Assembly (NCBI GenBank): GCA_964035575.1
Contig: OZ037839.1
Span: forward strand, 868,001-932,000
DNA from: Rhynchopus sp. YZ270_cl-10
Taxonomy: Eukaryota; Euglenozoa; Diplonemea; Diplonemida; Diplonemidae
Length of the DNA: 64,000 nucleotides
Direction: 5' to 3'
Part shown: positions 30,853-41,375 of the stretch, piece after piece
How the letters are laid out: each line of letters starts with the position of its first letter
Numbering within the stretch: position 1 is the first letter of the stretch
Notes under the pieces: generated by a model
Told to the model about the DNA's origin: nothing
Database searches by the model: none
What the model saw: the letters and a program-made list of their open reading frames with translations, nothing else
Position numbers and translations under genes: made by a program

Positions 30853-31084
30853 AAAGAGGAAAGGGAAAGGGAAAGGGAAAGGGGAAGGGGAAGGGGAAGG
30901 GGAAGGGGAAGGGGAAGGGGAAGGGGAAGGGGAAGGGGAAGGGGAAGGGGAAGGGGAAGGGGAAGGGGAAGGGGAAGGGGAAGGGGAAGGGGAAGGGGAA
31001 GGGGAAGGGGAAGGGGAAGGGGAAGGGGAAGGGGAAGGGGAAGGGGAAGGGGAAGGGGAAGGGGAAGGGGAAGGGGAAGGGGAG
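30853..31084. repeat. 6-bp satellite (GGGGAA)n
   Basis: About 36 copies, preceded by a few GGGAAA units. Strongly purine/pyrimidine asymmetric, so triplex or G-quadruplex-capable. The Gly-Glu and Pro-Phe frames over it are artefacts. Confidence 0.95.
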
Positions 31085-31702
31085 AGGGGGAAAAAAAAAC
31101 AAAAAAAAACAAAAAAAAAGTGAAAATGACAGTGGGGGGTCAAAAGGGGGTGAACAAACGGTATTTTTTTTAGTTTGGAAAAAAAAAAAGAAGAAAAACG
31201 CATTTTTTAAGGCACGTTCACCGGAAAATCCGACCCACCCATACCCGGTCAAAAACGTGTCCTGACCCGTTTTTGACCCTCTAGATGCCCTGTGGGGCTG
31301 GAAATGGGGTTTTCAGAGAAATTGCCACACTTTGGTTACAAAGTTGTAACAGAATGTTTTGTGACTCATCAAATAATTGCGTGTCAATGAAAAACTACTA
31401 ATTCTTGCTAAACTTATCCCGTTGCGGGTCGGTTCACGAATCCCACTCGCTGGGTGGGAATAATACACACTGACCCACAACTCACTGCGGTAAATTGTGG
31501 GGACATAATTTAACGGTAATTATAAGCTTTTTTTTTTTTTTTTTTTGTGTTAGTGTCGGACACATATCTTGCCATTCACTACATTTGTTCTTTATTTTTC
31601 AAAAAAAAATGTTAAACATGCTTCCATGATGGGAAGTTTCCTTTTTTGTTATTGTTTTCTTATTTGTAGGGTTACGGCCTGTCTTTACGTAGTTTTTTTT
31701 TT

Positions 31703-31978
31703 TTCGTTGCATCAACAATCACCGAACAATCCCACCAGGTACGAGAATTCGGGTTTGTACTCAATATTGGCCGAAGCCTTTTTTTTGTACTACGGAAGGT
31801 ATAGACATCGCGAAATGGAAAATGTGGGGGGGGGAGAGGGGTTGAACTGTTGAACGCTTTCCCACCCCCAGAGCGTATGTTTATGTTGGTGTTGTACACC
31901 TGCTGGTATAAAGATCTGTACTCAGTGTCGGCAAAAGCTTTTTGTACTACGGAAGGTACAAACGTCGCTCGTCCTCTC
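31703..31978 (-). repeat. Two family M short repeats
   Basis: 31703-31815 and 31893-31978 share TTTGTACTACGGAAGGTA, TCTGTACTCA and GTTGCATCAACAATCACC with 20700-20800. Confidence 0.6.
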
Positions 31979-32013
31979 AACCCTTTTTCTTTTCGTTTCT
32001 AAAAAATTGTTGG

Positions 32014-32066
32014 AGTAGTGTAGTTGCCTCGGTTGTGTTGCCACAGTTGTGCAATCTCCACTGTTT
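32014..32066. repeat. GTTGCC repeat, copy 2
   Basis: GTAGTTGCCTCGGTTGTGTT, GCCACAGTTGTGCAATCTCC; identical to the 20345 copy over 37 bp. Confidence 0.75.
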
Positions 32067-32211
32067 CTTTCTCTCTTTATTTGTACTCCACAAAGGATCA
32101 AAACTGACAGGTCAATCGACACTTTTTGTGGAATACCATTTACGGGGGATGGGGGGAACGGACACATATCACATCCTGTAACAAAAAAAAAGGGGGGTTT
32201 TTGTAAGATGA

Positions 32212-32238
32212 TAAGCCTCGGGAGTGCTTAGTCACCAA
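32212..32238. repeat. TAAGC-loop-GCTTA hairpin motif, copy 3
   Basis: TAAGC CTCGGGAGT GCTTA, then GTCACC. Confidence 0.5.
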
Positions 32239-32497
32239 AAAATAATTCGGTAATAAAATAAAAGCAAGCCAGGGCAGGGAAGAGAAGGGAAGAGGTAAAG
32301 ACAGGGAAAAGGGGAGACACTCTTTTTTTCTTAGATGAGGACCACAACACACCAGATGGTTTGGATACAAAAAAAAAAAAAAAAGAAGGAGCAGAGAAGT
32401 TCAGTTTTTAAAACTTTTTTACTTTTTTTTTACTATGAAAAAAAGTATATAACACGGTTACTTCATGACTGTGATTTTTTTTCTTCACGTTTACATA

Positions 32498-33528
32498 CAT
32501 TGAAATCCCCGGGAGTCGCGGAGACTCTCCACTGGTGTTTTCGAGAGTTTTAGCGATTAAAAAAAAAGAAAAAAAACTCTCGAAAACTCTCCAATTTAAA
32601 AAAAAACTCTCCAAAACTCTCCAATACTCCCCGATTTAAAAAAAATACTCTCGAAAACTCTCCAATTTATAAAATAAAAATTTGCAATTAATCGCGAATT
32701 TATGAAAAAATCTCGAAAACTGGGCCATCTATGAACGGGGAGAGATTTTTTCACAAGCTCTCACTACGTTCCGAGGGGGTTTTTGTACTTTAGTGATGTG
32801 GCTGGCAACATGTATTCTATGGTGGTCAAAAGTGCAATGTTCCTTCTCCAATGGATTTATTGGGTGTACTGCTATACTGGGACAATATGGTCAGATCACT
32901 CTTCAAACCACCTGGAAAAGTGCACGGCATCTAAAAATTTCCGCCTGCGGCGGGAAGCCCTCGACCCGTTTTCACCCTTTTCTTGTTCCTTATCCCCATA
33001 TTTAAAATAGCCCTGCTTACATGTGGTGGTATGCTTCCCTGCTGGTATGGTGTACCATTTTTCGCCCAGAGTAATTTAAGCGTAATTATATCTTAAACAG
33101 GTGTGGATAATTCCCAAGCGCATTTGTCGCATTTGTGATCGACCTGTGGGCTCGTTTGCTCATGTCCGCCACCACTGTGCCGCCTAAAGCCGCGAGGCTT
33201 ATCACCCCTCTGTCGTGGTGGGTGCATTTTGCGAATCAATCGGTAGGTGTAATGTGAGTACGTAGACTGAACGTGTGCCCAGGTAGGCACAGGTCAGATG
33301 CGGATGGCACCAGGTGTGCACGGTTGTGTTTGGGGTAAAATGCTACAAAAAATCGCGATTTTACTCCCGGGGATTAATCGCGAATTTTGTCGCGATTAAT
33401 CGCGAAAACTCTCCGTAAAAAAAAAAAAAACACTCTCGAAAACTCTCGAAACCAAAAAAACACTCACGGGGAGTTCGTTTTTTTTGATTTTTTGCCAAAC
33501 TCCCCGTGACTCCCCGGGATTTCAATGT
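32498..33528. mobile_element. 1.03-kb TA-flanked TIR element
   Basis: The left end CATTGAAATCCCCGGGAGTC is matched inverted at the right end (GACTCCCCGGGATTTCAATG). TA at 32496-32497 and 33529-33530. Subterminal AACTCTCGAAAACTCTCC repeats lie on both sides, plus ATTAATCGCGA blocks. The centre (32770-33340) may be a captured or nested insert containing the GGCATCTAAAAATTTCCGCC repeat. No transposase. Confidence 0.75.
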
Positions 33529-33710
33529 ATGCGTTTAGGCAGAAATGAAGTGTAAAAAAAAATTGGAAATAAATGGGCATTTTCGCACTCGTTTTGCTTG
33601 GCAAAACTCGTGTGAACAACGCCCATTTTCTTTATCTTTTTGAGGAGAAAAAATATAAATGGGGGTCAGTGGTTAGCACTGTCCTCCCATACACATATTT
33701 TTAGAAAAAA

Positions 33711-33852
33711 GTGTCACTTTGTCGTTCCCTCACCCCCCCTTCTTGTAGTTGTTTTTGACGCGTTGACGCTTCCACAGACACTATCTCTCACCTGTTGGGT
33801 GGTGTTGCGAAGCACGGTTGGAGTGAGTGAACGACGTGACAACTTTCCGCAC
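33711..33852. repeat. Dispersed 140-bp repeat G, copy 2
   Basis: Nearly identical to 19610-19748. Confidence 0.8.
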
Positions 33853-35140
33853 AATAAAAGAAAAAAAAATAAATTTTTTCACAAAGCAAGATAAAACCCT
33901 GGGAGTTTAGCGTTGCACTCCGTCCTTCATCTTCGCAAATGATGCGCATCACAGCAAAGGAAAGCTGGGCCCAAGAGGGCATACACCCCACCACGGAAGA
34001 CAGCCTTGCGGAAACAGGCTTTTCTTTTGTTTTTCTTTTTTTCTTTTGTTTTTCAGAGAGTCATCCGAGAATGAATACTCTTCTCCTTTATTGAAAACTT
34101 ACTGACAAAAAAAAAAAAAACTACCGTGTAGTCAGCGTCACACCTCGGTAGGTTACAGTAAAAAAAAGGGGGGGAAAAGAGAGAAAAAAAAGGCCCTCAT
34201 GTTTGGTCATCTAACTAATGACTAAAAGGTACAAAAAATGGGAAAAGAGAAGGAAACTTGGAGTACAACGACATGCTGCCCAGGGAAAGAAGAGAAAGTG
34301 AGGTGTCATCAATGGGGGGGGGTTTTAAAAAATGTAGTGGAAATTGAGATGACACGTCGACATTGTGTGTCGAGCAGCTACTGCAGCGTGGCGTTTTTTT
34401 TTGTTGTTGTTGTTATTTTTTTTGAAACAAAAAAAAAAAAAATTATAATCCCCCTTTCCATACGAAGGGTTGAGTTTTCGTTCGTGTTTTTTTATTTCTG
34501 TTTTTTAAAAAAATGTTGCTTTTTTTGGTACCTTTTTTTGTTGACAATTTGCATGTAGATACCTAAGTAGAAGCTCCGTTGTACAAAGCACGTGGCGACA
34601 AACGCCGAAGTTCCACTCCTTGGCAACTAGGGTCTGTACTCAAAGTTGAAAGGTGCTAAAAAAAAACGCATCTCAGTAGCTCACGCAAAGAAAATAAAAT
34701 AAAAGAAAGTTTGTACGATGAGTAAGATGTGTCTCGTCGGTCGTGCATCGTGCACACACACACTCTCTCTAAAAAAAAACAGTTTCGACCTATACCCTTG
34801 AAGGATAAGGGACCCAAAACTTTGTTGTAAATGAATTTTTTTCGCCCCCTTTCTTTTTGACACGGATATGTGGCTTTCCTCGTGGAGCTACTGCAGCAAT
34901 AAAGAAAGCGAGGAAAAAGACCCCAAAAAATAAAACAATGGGGCTGATTAGGGAGGGATTTTTTTTTTTTTAAATTTGGGAAGGAAAAAGATGATTTTTT
35001 TATTTTATTTCTGGTGTTAGGTTTGTTAATTTTAGTTTATTCATTTTATCGTCCTTTTTGTTTTTGTTTTTGTTTTTTTTTTTTTGCACAGGTTTTATTT
35101 ATAAAAAAAACCGACCGCTTTTTTTGGTCCTTTCTCTTAC

Positions 35141-37752
35141 CTCTCGTTCACCAAAATGCCAGTAATCATATGCGTATGAAGCTCGCTTGTGTACCATTCG
35201 ATGGAGTTGTTCGAGACATTGGGGTCGATAGTGTCACCTCTCCTCTTTGCTCCGACAGTTTCTTGCCCGACGGAGTAGGTGTCGGGTTGGATTTTGACCT
35301 GGAAACAATATATTATGCAATCAATAAATTGATAGTATATGGTGAGGGATCAACAAAAATGTTGAAAATGTAACACGCCTCTAATAAAAAGAACGCTTTT
35401 GATTTTCGACTATCAGAAAATAAGAAAGGACCCTAAGCCTCTCGTGCTTAGTCACCTTATCATATTCAAAACAAAAAAATAGCTAATAATTAACCCTCTC
35501 CTGTGCTTAGTCATATTTGATCACAATTCGTTATCGCACAGCAGAAGAAGAAGAAAAAAGTTGACTTGAAATACAAAGCCCTCTCGTGATAGTGGGGGAA
35601 AATGAAGTCATACCTGAAGCGCAAACCGGTACCGCTTGCCGTTGTACGCATGCTCGGTCATGTAGGCCCTACCGTAGTCACAGTATTTGATGGAGGGGCT
35701 GAAGAAGATGTGCGACGGGGGGTCGAAGAACTCATTCTTGCCGTTGTGTGAGTTTGTGCGCTTGAAGCCACGTTGGATGTGCCCGTCACGGATCGGGATT
35801 TTGCCTCCTTTAGGTGTGGTCGAGCCTGGCTTGAGGAGCTGCCCACAGCAGAGAATGTCGAATAGGTGTTCAGGCGAGGTGCCGTGGTAGCAGGTGTGCC
35901 ACGTCTTGAAGGCCAGCTGCTCCATGGCGGGGGTCTTGGAAGTACGTACCCCGATTCTCGACCAGCCTACCGGAAGAATGTAATCGGTACCACCACGTTT
36001 GTACACTCCACCGTCGGTGTGGCACCCTGCACAGAAGCACCGATCCATGGACTCCAGGAGGTGGTCAAGGAGGATAGGACGTTCGGAGAGCTTCGAGATG
36101 AGTGCAGACCTGCAGCGCCTGAACTGCGCGCAGGTCGTCGCAGGGACCTCGGTGGAGAGAAGGGGACGGCCGAGGTTGACGATGAGCGGTGCCTGTCCTG
36201 TTTCCTTGGAGGTCTCGATTTTGTACATAGCGTTTTTCTTGAGTCCGTCCACCTGCACCACACCGTGCGCCAGCTGCGTGCCTTCGCCTGATGCAACGAT
36301 TTTCCCCGCATCAGCATCAATCTCACTCCAAAACGCATCTGTCTCCTGCTTGATTTTCAAGGCAACCTTACAGTCCCTCGAGGCAGGCATATTCAGCTTC
36401 AGGGTCAACGCCGTGTCAGTCACCTTCGTACACTGCACCACCACCACCTGCGCTGCAGGCGTTTCGAAGACAGAACGCTGGCTATACGGACCCCACCCAG
36501 AGGAGGTTCTGACACACGCTGCGGTCTCATACGTCGTCTTCTCTTGGAGTCCGCGGAGAATGATCGCGCATTCCGAAGCGCGCGGTGCAATCCCTTTACC
36601 AAGGGAGACCAGCAGATTCGTTCTCGAATCCACATGGAACCATTTGTCGGTGTTCACCTTTCTGCACCGTATCGCAACATTCACCGCACATTCCGGTACA
36701 TTCCACTCAAAGTGGACCGTCGATGGCGTGACCTTCCCTATCTTCAGAGGCTGCATCACGACCTGCGTTGTGTTCACCACCGCCTCGCTCCAGGGGGTAT
36801 ACTCTCCCTTCTTCGTCAACCCTCTCGCACTGAAGGTGTACGCCTGCCCTTCATCAAGCTTCTTCAACTGAATGGAACGTTGAGACGCCGCAGGCGCCCA
36901 GGCATCACGCTCTGTAACTAAGCGCGATTTTACTGCGTCGACCTGAAGCCAATCGGAGGATCCCTTCTTTTTTCCACGAATTGAAACATTCCAAAATGAG
37001 TCTGCAGCGGACCCATCCCATTCTAAAGTAATACTATTCCTCGAAACCGATCCGCATCGGAGTACTATCGGCATTTCCGGTCCATTTGAGGCTGGTGACG
37101 TAGAAAAGCTCACTACATCCCCCATCGCCCCCGATCGTACCGAATCTGCTTGAAGAGTAAATTCATAGGACGTCTCTGGGGTCAACCCTTCCACCAAGGT
37201 TTTTCCATTTGGAAACGTCGCCGCATCGTTCGTCGGGCCAATATCAGCAGGAATTGAAGAATCCTTCTCAAGAGTCTGCCACACCGTTTCCCCCTTTCTC
37301 CTGATCTTCACAAAGAGGGGTGTTGTGCTCTCTGCCTCCCACGTTAGCGTAGCGGAATGCGGAGTTAGCTCCTCCACGACCACTTCTGGGAGAGGTACCG
37401 CGCGGGTCGGGGTTTTGAAGGAAACGGGGTCGGAGTAAGGGCCGGCACTTCCAGTATGGCTCACTGCACAGCAGGTGAACTCATAAGCGACCAACTCTTT
37501 CAGACCCCCTACGATAAGACTGCCGGATTTTGAGTTCGCGCCCTTCCCTTTCCCGAGGGGGACTAATTGGTTCGTGTTCGGGTCAACCGTCATCCAAACA
37601 GAACCTTTCTCGCGGCAACGTACCTCCACACTGCTTCCCTGCCGATTACTCCACTCCAAAGTAACACTAGAACTGCTCATATGAGCAAACCTCAATGGCC
37701 CCATCTTCTGAGGCATCCTATTAGGAGAAGCGACACAGCAAAAAAACGGCAT
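35141..37752 (-). CDS. Multi-FN3 protein with C-terminal ART/PARP-like domain, at least two exons
   Basis: Exon 1 is 35614-37752 (713 codons) and exon 2 is 35141-35298; the intron has a GTATGA donor and a TTGTTTCCAG acceptor, phase 0. Five fibronectin type III-like units follow one another (SSSVTLEWSN, PHSATLTWEA, RNSITLEWDG, PSTVHFEWNV, DTALTLKLNM). The C-terminal domain reads TCYHGTSPEHLFDILCCGQL, HIQRGFKRTNSHNGKNEFFD, IFFSPSIKYCDYGRAYMTEH, YRFALQ, continued in exon 2 by VKIQPDTYSVGQETVGAK and NNSIEWYTSELHTHM. The YHGT and FFSPS-x-KY spacing resembles ADP-ribosyltransferase folds; catalysis is not proven. Exon 2 ends in phase 2 at GTAAGAG, so a short last exon downstream is missing from my model. 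There is no signal peptide at the chosen ATG. Confidence 0.8.
35430..35456. repeat. TAAGC-loop-GCTTA hairpin motif, copies 4 and 5 (second at 35490-35516)
   Basis: TAAGC CTCTCGT GCTTA GTCACCTTA, and a weaker TAACCCTCTCCTGTGCTTAG. Both are in the intron of the FN3 gene, followed by AAAGCCCTCTCGTGATAGTG at 35575. Confidence 0.5.
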
Positions 37753-37772
37753 TTTTTTTTTTAAAGGAGACT

Positions 37773-38600
37773 ATGAAAAACCCCCTAATCGGGGAAGAAG
37801 AAGAAAGAGTGTGCAAAGGGGGAGGAGGAAAAGTGGGGGAGGGAGGGAAGGGGGGGGGTTACCTCTCTCTCTCTCTCTTAAAAGGGCGAAGTGGTTTTGT
37901 TGTGGGGGTGTGTGGGGGGTTTTTTATTTCTTTCTTATTTGTCGCCTGTATTTGGGGTGGTGGTGGTGATGGTGGTAGGAAGATGCTAACTTAGATTCAT
38001 ATACTTTCAGTTCACAAAATTGAAAGTATTTGAGAGGGTCAACACAAAAAATGCATCCCTTCTTTTTTGGTTTTTTGGTTTTTAGATTTTTTTTATTTAT
38101 AACTCCGATGATAACTTAGAATAATCGAAAAATTTTTGTTTAATTATAGACTACTATCACTAGATAGCAGCCACGGGTTTTTCTTCACAGGATCCTTAAA
38201 AGAGAGCAAATAGAAGGAGCACGCTTTGCAGTAGGAGGTGGCAGAGTCGGACAATAGATGAAAATAAAAAGAGTAAGTTGCGATGCACCTCCGACTTCCG
38301 ATGCCAGCCATCCGGATGCACAAAGCACCCTGCGGTCTACAACAGGAGATGCAAAAAAGGAAACCTAATGTGGTGTGGCTGAAAGGGGGTGCTATTTTCT
38401 GCTATTTTCTGCTATTCTGAGCATCTGGATTTTTTTGGTGCGGCTAAGGGAGGTGCTATTTTTTGCTATTTTGGGGTCGTCAGCCACACCATAATGACTT
38501 AAAAAATGAAAACACCCCCTCTAGTCGTTTTTTTTTGTTGTTTTTTCGAGTACTGTACAGTACTCTCAAAGGCTAGAATAGCGTTTTTATTTTTTTTTCT
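37773..38600. other. Intergenic with dispersed repeats L and F
   Basis: Repeat L at 38142-38220; CGATGCCAGCCATCCGGATG at 38298 (relatives at 20577, 29152); AGGTGCTATTTTTTGCTATT blocks at 38385-38480, similar to 61845-61890. No gene. Confidence 0.5.
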
Positions 38601-38609
38601 TTTTTCTTT

Positions 38610-39380
38610 TTAGGAACCCTTCAGTTCTCTCTGCTGACCCCCTTCACCTTCTACTTCACCCTCACTACGCAGCATCGCTTCGACACTAGCCGTGTCTTCT
38701 GCAGAGAGCCCTGTACAGCCATGTGTGCCAGCAAGACGTAACGCACGTAGAAGGAGAGCGTTCTGTGCGCGCAGTGTCTGCACCTCCTTGAGGGTGCTGA
38801 GGGGGACTGCCGTTGAGACTGAGGTAGAGGGCGCACCCAGCTGCACATCCTCCACAGAGCACCACCAGGAGCCCCCACCGTGCAGCGTCACCTTGAAGCA
38901 GTGTGCGCTGGTTATCTCCGATATGGTCCCCGCCTCGTTGCTGTGCGGGGGGACCTGGACCACCACAGCCTGGCCTAGCACCACCTCCTTCACCGATGTC
39001 ATCTGCACTTCACCGTCGCTGCTAGATCGAGCGGAGGAAGGTGAGCTACCCGCTGCCTGGTTCACCCGGACAGCGGCATTGAGTTCCGTGTTTACTAGAA
39101 AGTCTGAGATGGACTGCAGCTTTTTTACCTTAGGCTTTGAGGCGATCTGGTCGACGGTGAGTTTCGGCCGATGAGGTAACAAAGCACCAATAGGCCTTGC
39201 CACACCCTCCACGGTCCAGCGAGGGTGTTCCTTCCGTAGTGTTTGAAGGGCCGTCGCGAACTCAACAGCGGTGGCGACGTCGTCTTCTGGGAAGGTGATA
39301 CGGGCTTCGCGTCGTACGGCGCTGTCGGGTGGTGTCAGCACAGCGTTCTCCACCTCGTCGTCATCATCGGGTCGTTTCAT
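38610..39380 (-). CDS. Unknown protein with an SH3/Tudor-like segment
   Basis: A 256-residue protein, unrecognised by name. The acidic N-terminus (MKRPDDDDEVENAV) is followed by a helical part (ATAVEFATALQTLRKEHPRW). A Ser-rich linker (SSPSSARSSSDGE) precedes a likely small beta-barrel at about residues 135-190: VVLGQAVVVQVPPHSNEAGT, ISEITSAHCFKVTLHGGGSW, WCSVEDVQLG, the pattern of a Tudor/KOW/SH3-like domain. The C-terminus is helical (LKEVQTLRAQNALLLRALRL) and then acidic. A chromatin or RNA-binding adaptor is possible. The ATG at 39380 starts the acidic tract; the frame upstream is unconvincing. Single exon. Confidence 0.65.
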   Translation of the reverse strand: MKRPDDDDEVENAVLTPPDSAVRREARITFPEDDVATAVEFATALQTLRKEHPRWTVEGVARPIGALLPHRPKLTVDQIASKPKVKKLQSISDFLVNTELNAAVRVNQAAGSSPSSARSSSDGEVQMTSVKEVVLGQAVVVQVPPHSNEAGTISEITSAHCFKVTLHGGGSWWCSVEDVQLGAPSTSVSTAVPLSTLKEVQTLRAQNALLLRALRLAGTHGCTGLSAEDTASVEAMLRSEGEVEGEGGQQRELKGS

Positions 39381-39657
39381 AGCATTATTATGTCCATTTT
39401 TTGTCCTGGGGTGGAAGTTAAAAATGGTAGGGGAAGGTGAGCGAATAGTTATTAATTCAAGCACCTCCAACCGACTGCACAATGCCATCGGTCAGGAAAA
39501 AGAAGGGGGAAAAAAAAAGGTTGGTGGATTGCCCGTTCGGGGTACACGTTGTCAAAGTTTTCAAAAAAGTTGCATTTTTCTTTAACCGTGTTCTGTGGGC
39601 CTCGCAGCCCATTTTTTGTTCGCCCATCCCAAACCCCAATACCCCAAGACCCCGCCC

Positions 39658-40816
39658 TCATGCTTTCTGTTGACGCACAGCGCCTGCCCGTTTAGCCTCC
39701 GTGTCTGTGTGGAAGCCTGCGACGCGCCCTGAGGCCCAGAAGGATCGTTCCTGAGCGTATCTGATACGTTCTCTGGTGCGCAGTGCGTCCTCCATCGATG
39801 ACCCGAGCGTTACCTCGGCACCAGAAAGAGCTTTCGGCACAGCGTTGAGCTCAGCCTCTGCGGCACTGTACTTAAAGTGTTCATGGGGAAGAGGCGACAG
39901 CAGGTCAGGGCACACAGCATCTGTGGGAAGGGGGGTGATTTTTTTTGGTTTTGGTTTTATACAAAAGGTAGCCAGTTTTTTAATGAGGTAATGTTGCAGG
40001 GAAAGGGGGGAAATGCTCGAGAGACTCATTACTCTTTGTTGCTCAAAAGGCTAAAAATGGGAAGGGAAAAAGAGGAAAGGGGAAAAAAAAAAGAAAATGA
40101 AGCTTATTAATGCAGACACCTCCGACTGACGCATAGCTGGATGAAAGCACAGGAAATATGATATTAATGGTACCCCTGACAACCACATCTTTGCGAGGTT
40201 CTTGTGAGGGGTTCGCTTTTCCCTGGCGTTTTTTTTTTTTTTAATTGGAAGCCCCCTTTTTTTTGAGGTAGTTATTTTTTTTTTAACCATTCCTTGGTAA
40301 CGGAGCATTGTACGGTCCTGGAAGCGCCAACTCCTGGAAAAAATGGGTTAAAGAGGAAGTTGCCTTTTCCTAAACGCACAACCGTATATTTCTTCTTCTT
40401 TCCTTTTTGATAAATTGGAGTAGTTGCCTCGGGTTTTGTGTTGCCACAGTTTGTGGCAATCCTCTCCCTTTATCTTTTCTTTTTTTTTCCATACGTTCTG
40501 TCAGGATTCTCGGGTTCACCTTGCTCCACTCCGCCTGTTTCACAGAGGCTATTTGCTGCTGCGCGTCCAGGGTCGCTCGCTTTACTGCCTGCGCGACGAG
40601 AGTGGGACAGAGGTGGCCTGTTTCTTCGTCTCTGATGCCGGCATCGTTGGACGGGTCGAACGTGATCCCCTGCACCCGCCCGCAGCCCGTATACCTGACT
40701 GTACATCCTTCCGACCGCCCGCGCACCACTGTCGAAGCAATAGCCCTTTTAGTAGCCTCGGCCTTTGCCCCTTCCCGAAAGCTCTTCACCAGGCTGTTGC
40801 TAAATACAAATGACAT
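39658..40816 (-). CDS. YbaB/EbfC-like protein, two exons
   Basis: Exon 1 is 40495-40816, exon 2 is 39658-39920; the 574-bp intron has a GTATGG donor and a CCCACAG acceptor, phase 1. The 194-residue product has a basic, Ser-containing N-terminus that could be a mitochondrial presequence (MSFVFSNSLVKSFREGAKAE). Then GCTVRYTGCGRVQGITFDPS and LVAQAVKRATLDAQQQIASV match the beta-strand plus long helix of YbaB nucleoid-associated proteins. Exon 2 (AVCPDLLSPLPHEHFKYSAA ... KRAGAVRQQKA) is not part of that domain. DNA binding in an organelle nucleoid is an inference. The intron carries a GTTGCC repeat next to the donor and a partial family H MITE. Confidence 0.65.
40422..40475. repeat. GTTGCC repeat, copy 3
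   Basis: GTAGTTGCCTCGGGTTTTGT, then TTGCCACAGTTTGTGGCAA, a perfect 8-bp stem. In the YbaB-like intron. Confidence 0.7.
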
Positions 40817-41129
40817 TTAAAAAAAAAAAAAAAAAAAAACTATCCCTGAAAAAAGAGTAGGGGAGAAAGGGAGAAAGGGAGAAAGGGAGAAAGGGGTTGA
40901 ATGGGTTTATATATGGGGGGCGTGGGTGGTCTTGTCGTCTGACAGGGTATCGATAGTGAGAAGTAGTGTTTTGTTCTCTGTCAATTTCTGAAATATCAAA
41001 AATGGATGCTTTGTGGGTAAAAAATACGGAAGTAACAAAGTGGAATGGCATTTTTTTGAATCAGCTATCTGATGTGATAGTCATCTTTTCCTTTTTTGAT
41101 AGGGAGACGGGGTGTGCATGCAAAGTTAA

Positions 41130-41375
41130 ATGGAATGACATGAAGCATGCAAGCGGAATGTGAAGCGAAGTGAAGTAAAGAGAGTTGAAGTGAAGGACAC
41201 GCAGAGAGCACAAGAGGAACTGTGCCCATAATCCTACCCCAAAGAAGTGTCCAATGAAGGTGGGTGGTACAGTGGGGATGATTTATTGCTCACTCAACAA
41301 AACACTACTCGACCCGCCCAAACACACAGAATAATCCTAACACCCCAATTCCCACTCCCGCTTTCTTTACTGCCC
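41130..41375. repeat. LRR-gene 3' flank, copy 2
   Basis: Same sequence as 10480-10758 with a 15-bp internal difference. The adjacent 40817-41040 matches 56240-56440, linking this unit to the one at 56726. Confidence 0.8.

Larger units (their letters stand above)
21536..35140. other. 13.6-kb gene-poor, repeat-rich region
   Basis: No host gene with convincing domain or splice evidence is visible here. It holds MITEs, foldback elements, SINE-like repeats, two satellites, a decayed LINE fragment and one possible recombinase scrap, listed separately. The remaining sequence is homopolymer-rich (runs of A, T, G or C up to about 25) with only low-complexity frames. Confidence 0.6.

Noticed and set aside
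30785-31252. Gly-Glu, Pro-Ser and Pro-Phe repeat proteins
   Set aside because: Frames across the (GGGGAA)n satellite; no non-repeat domain.
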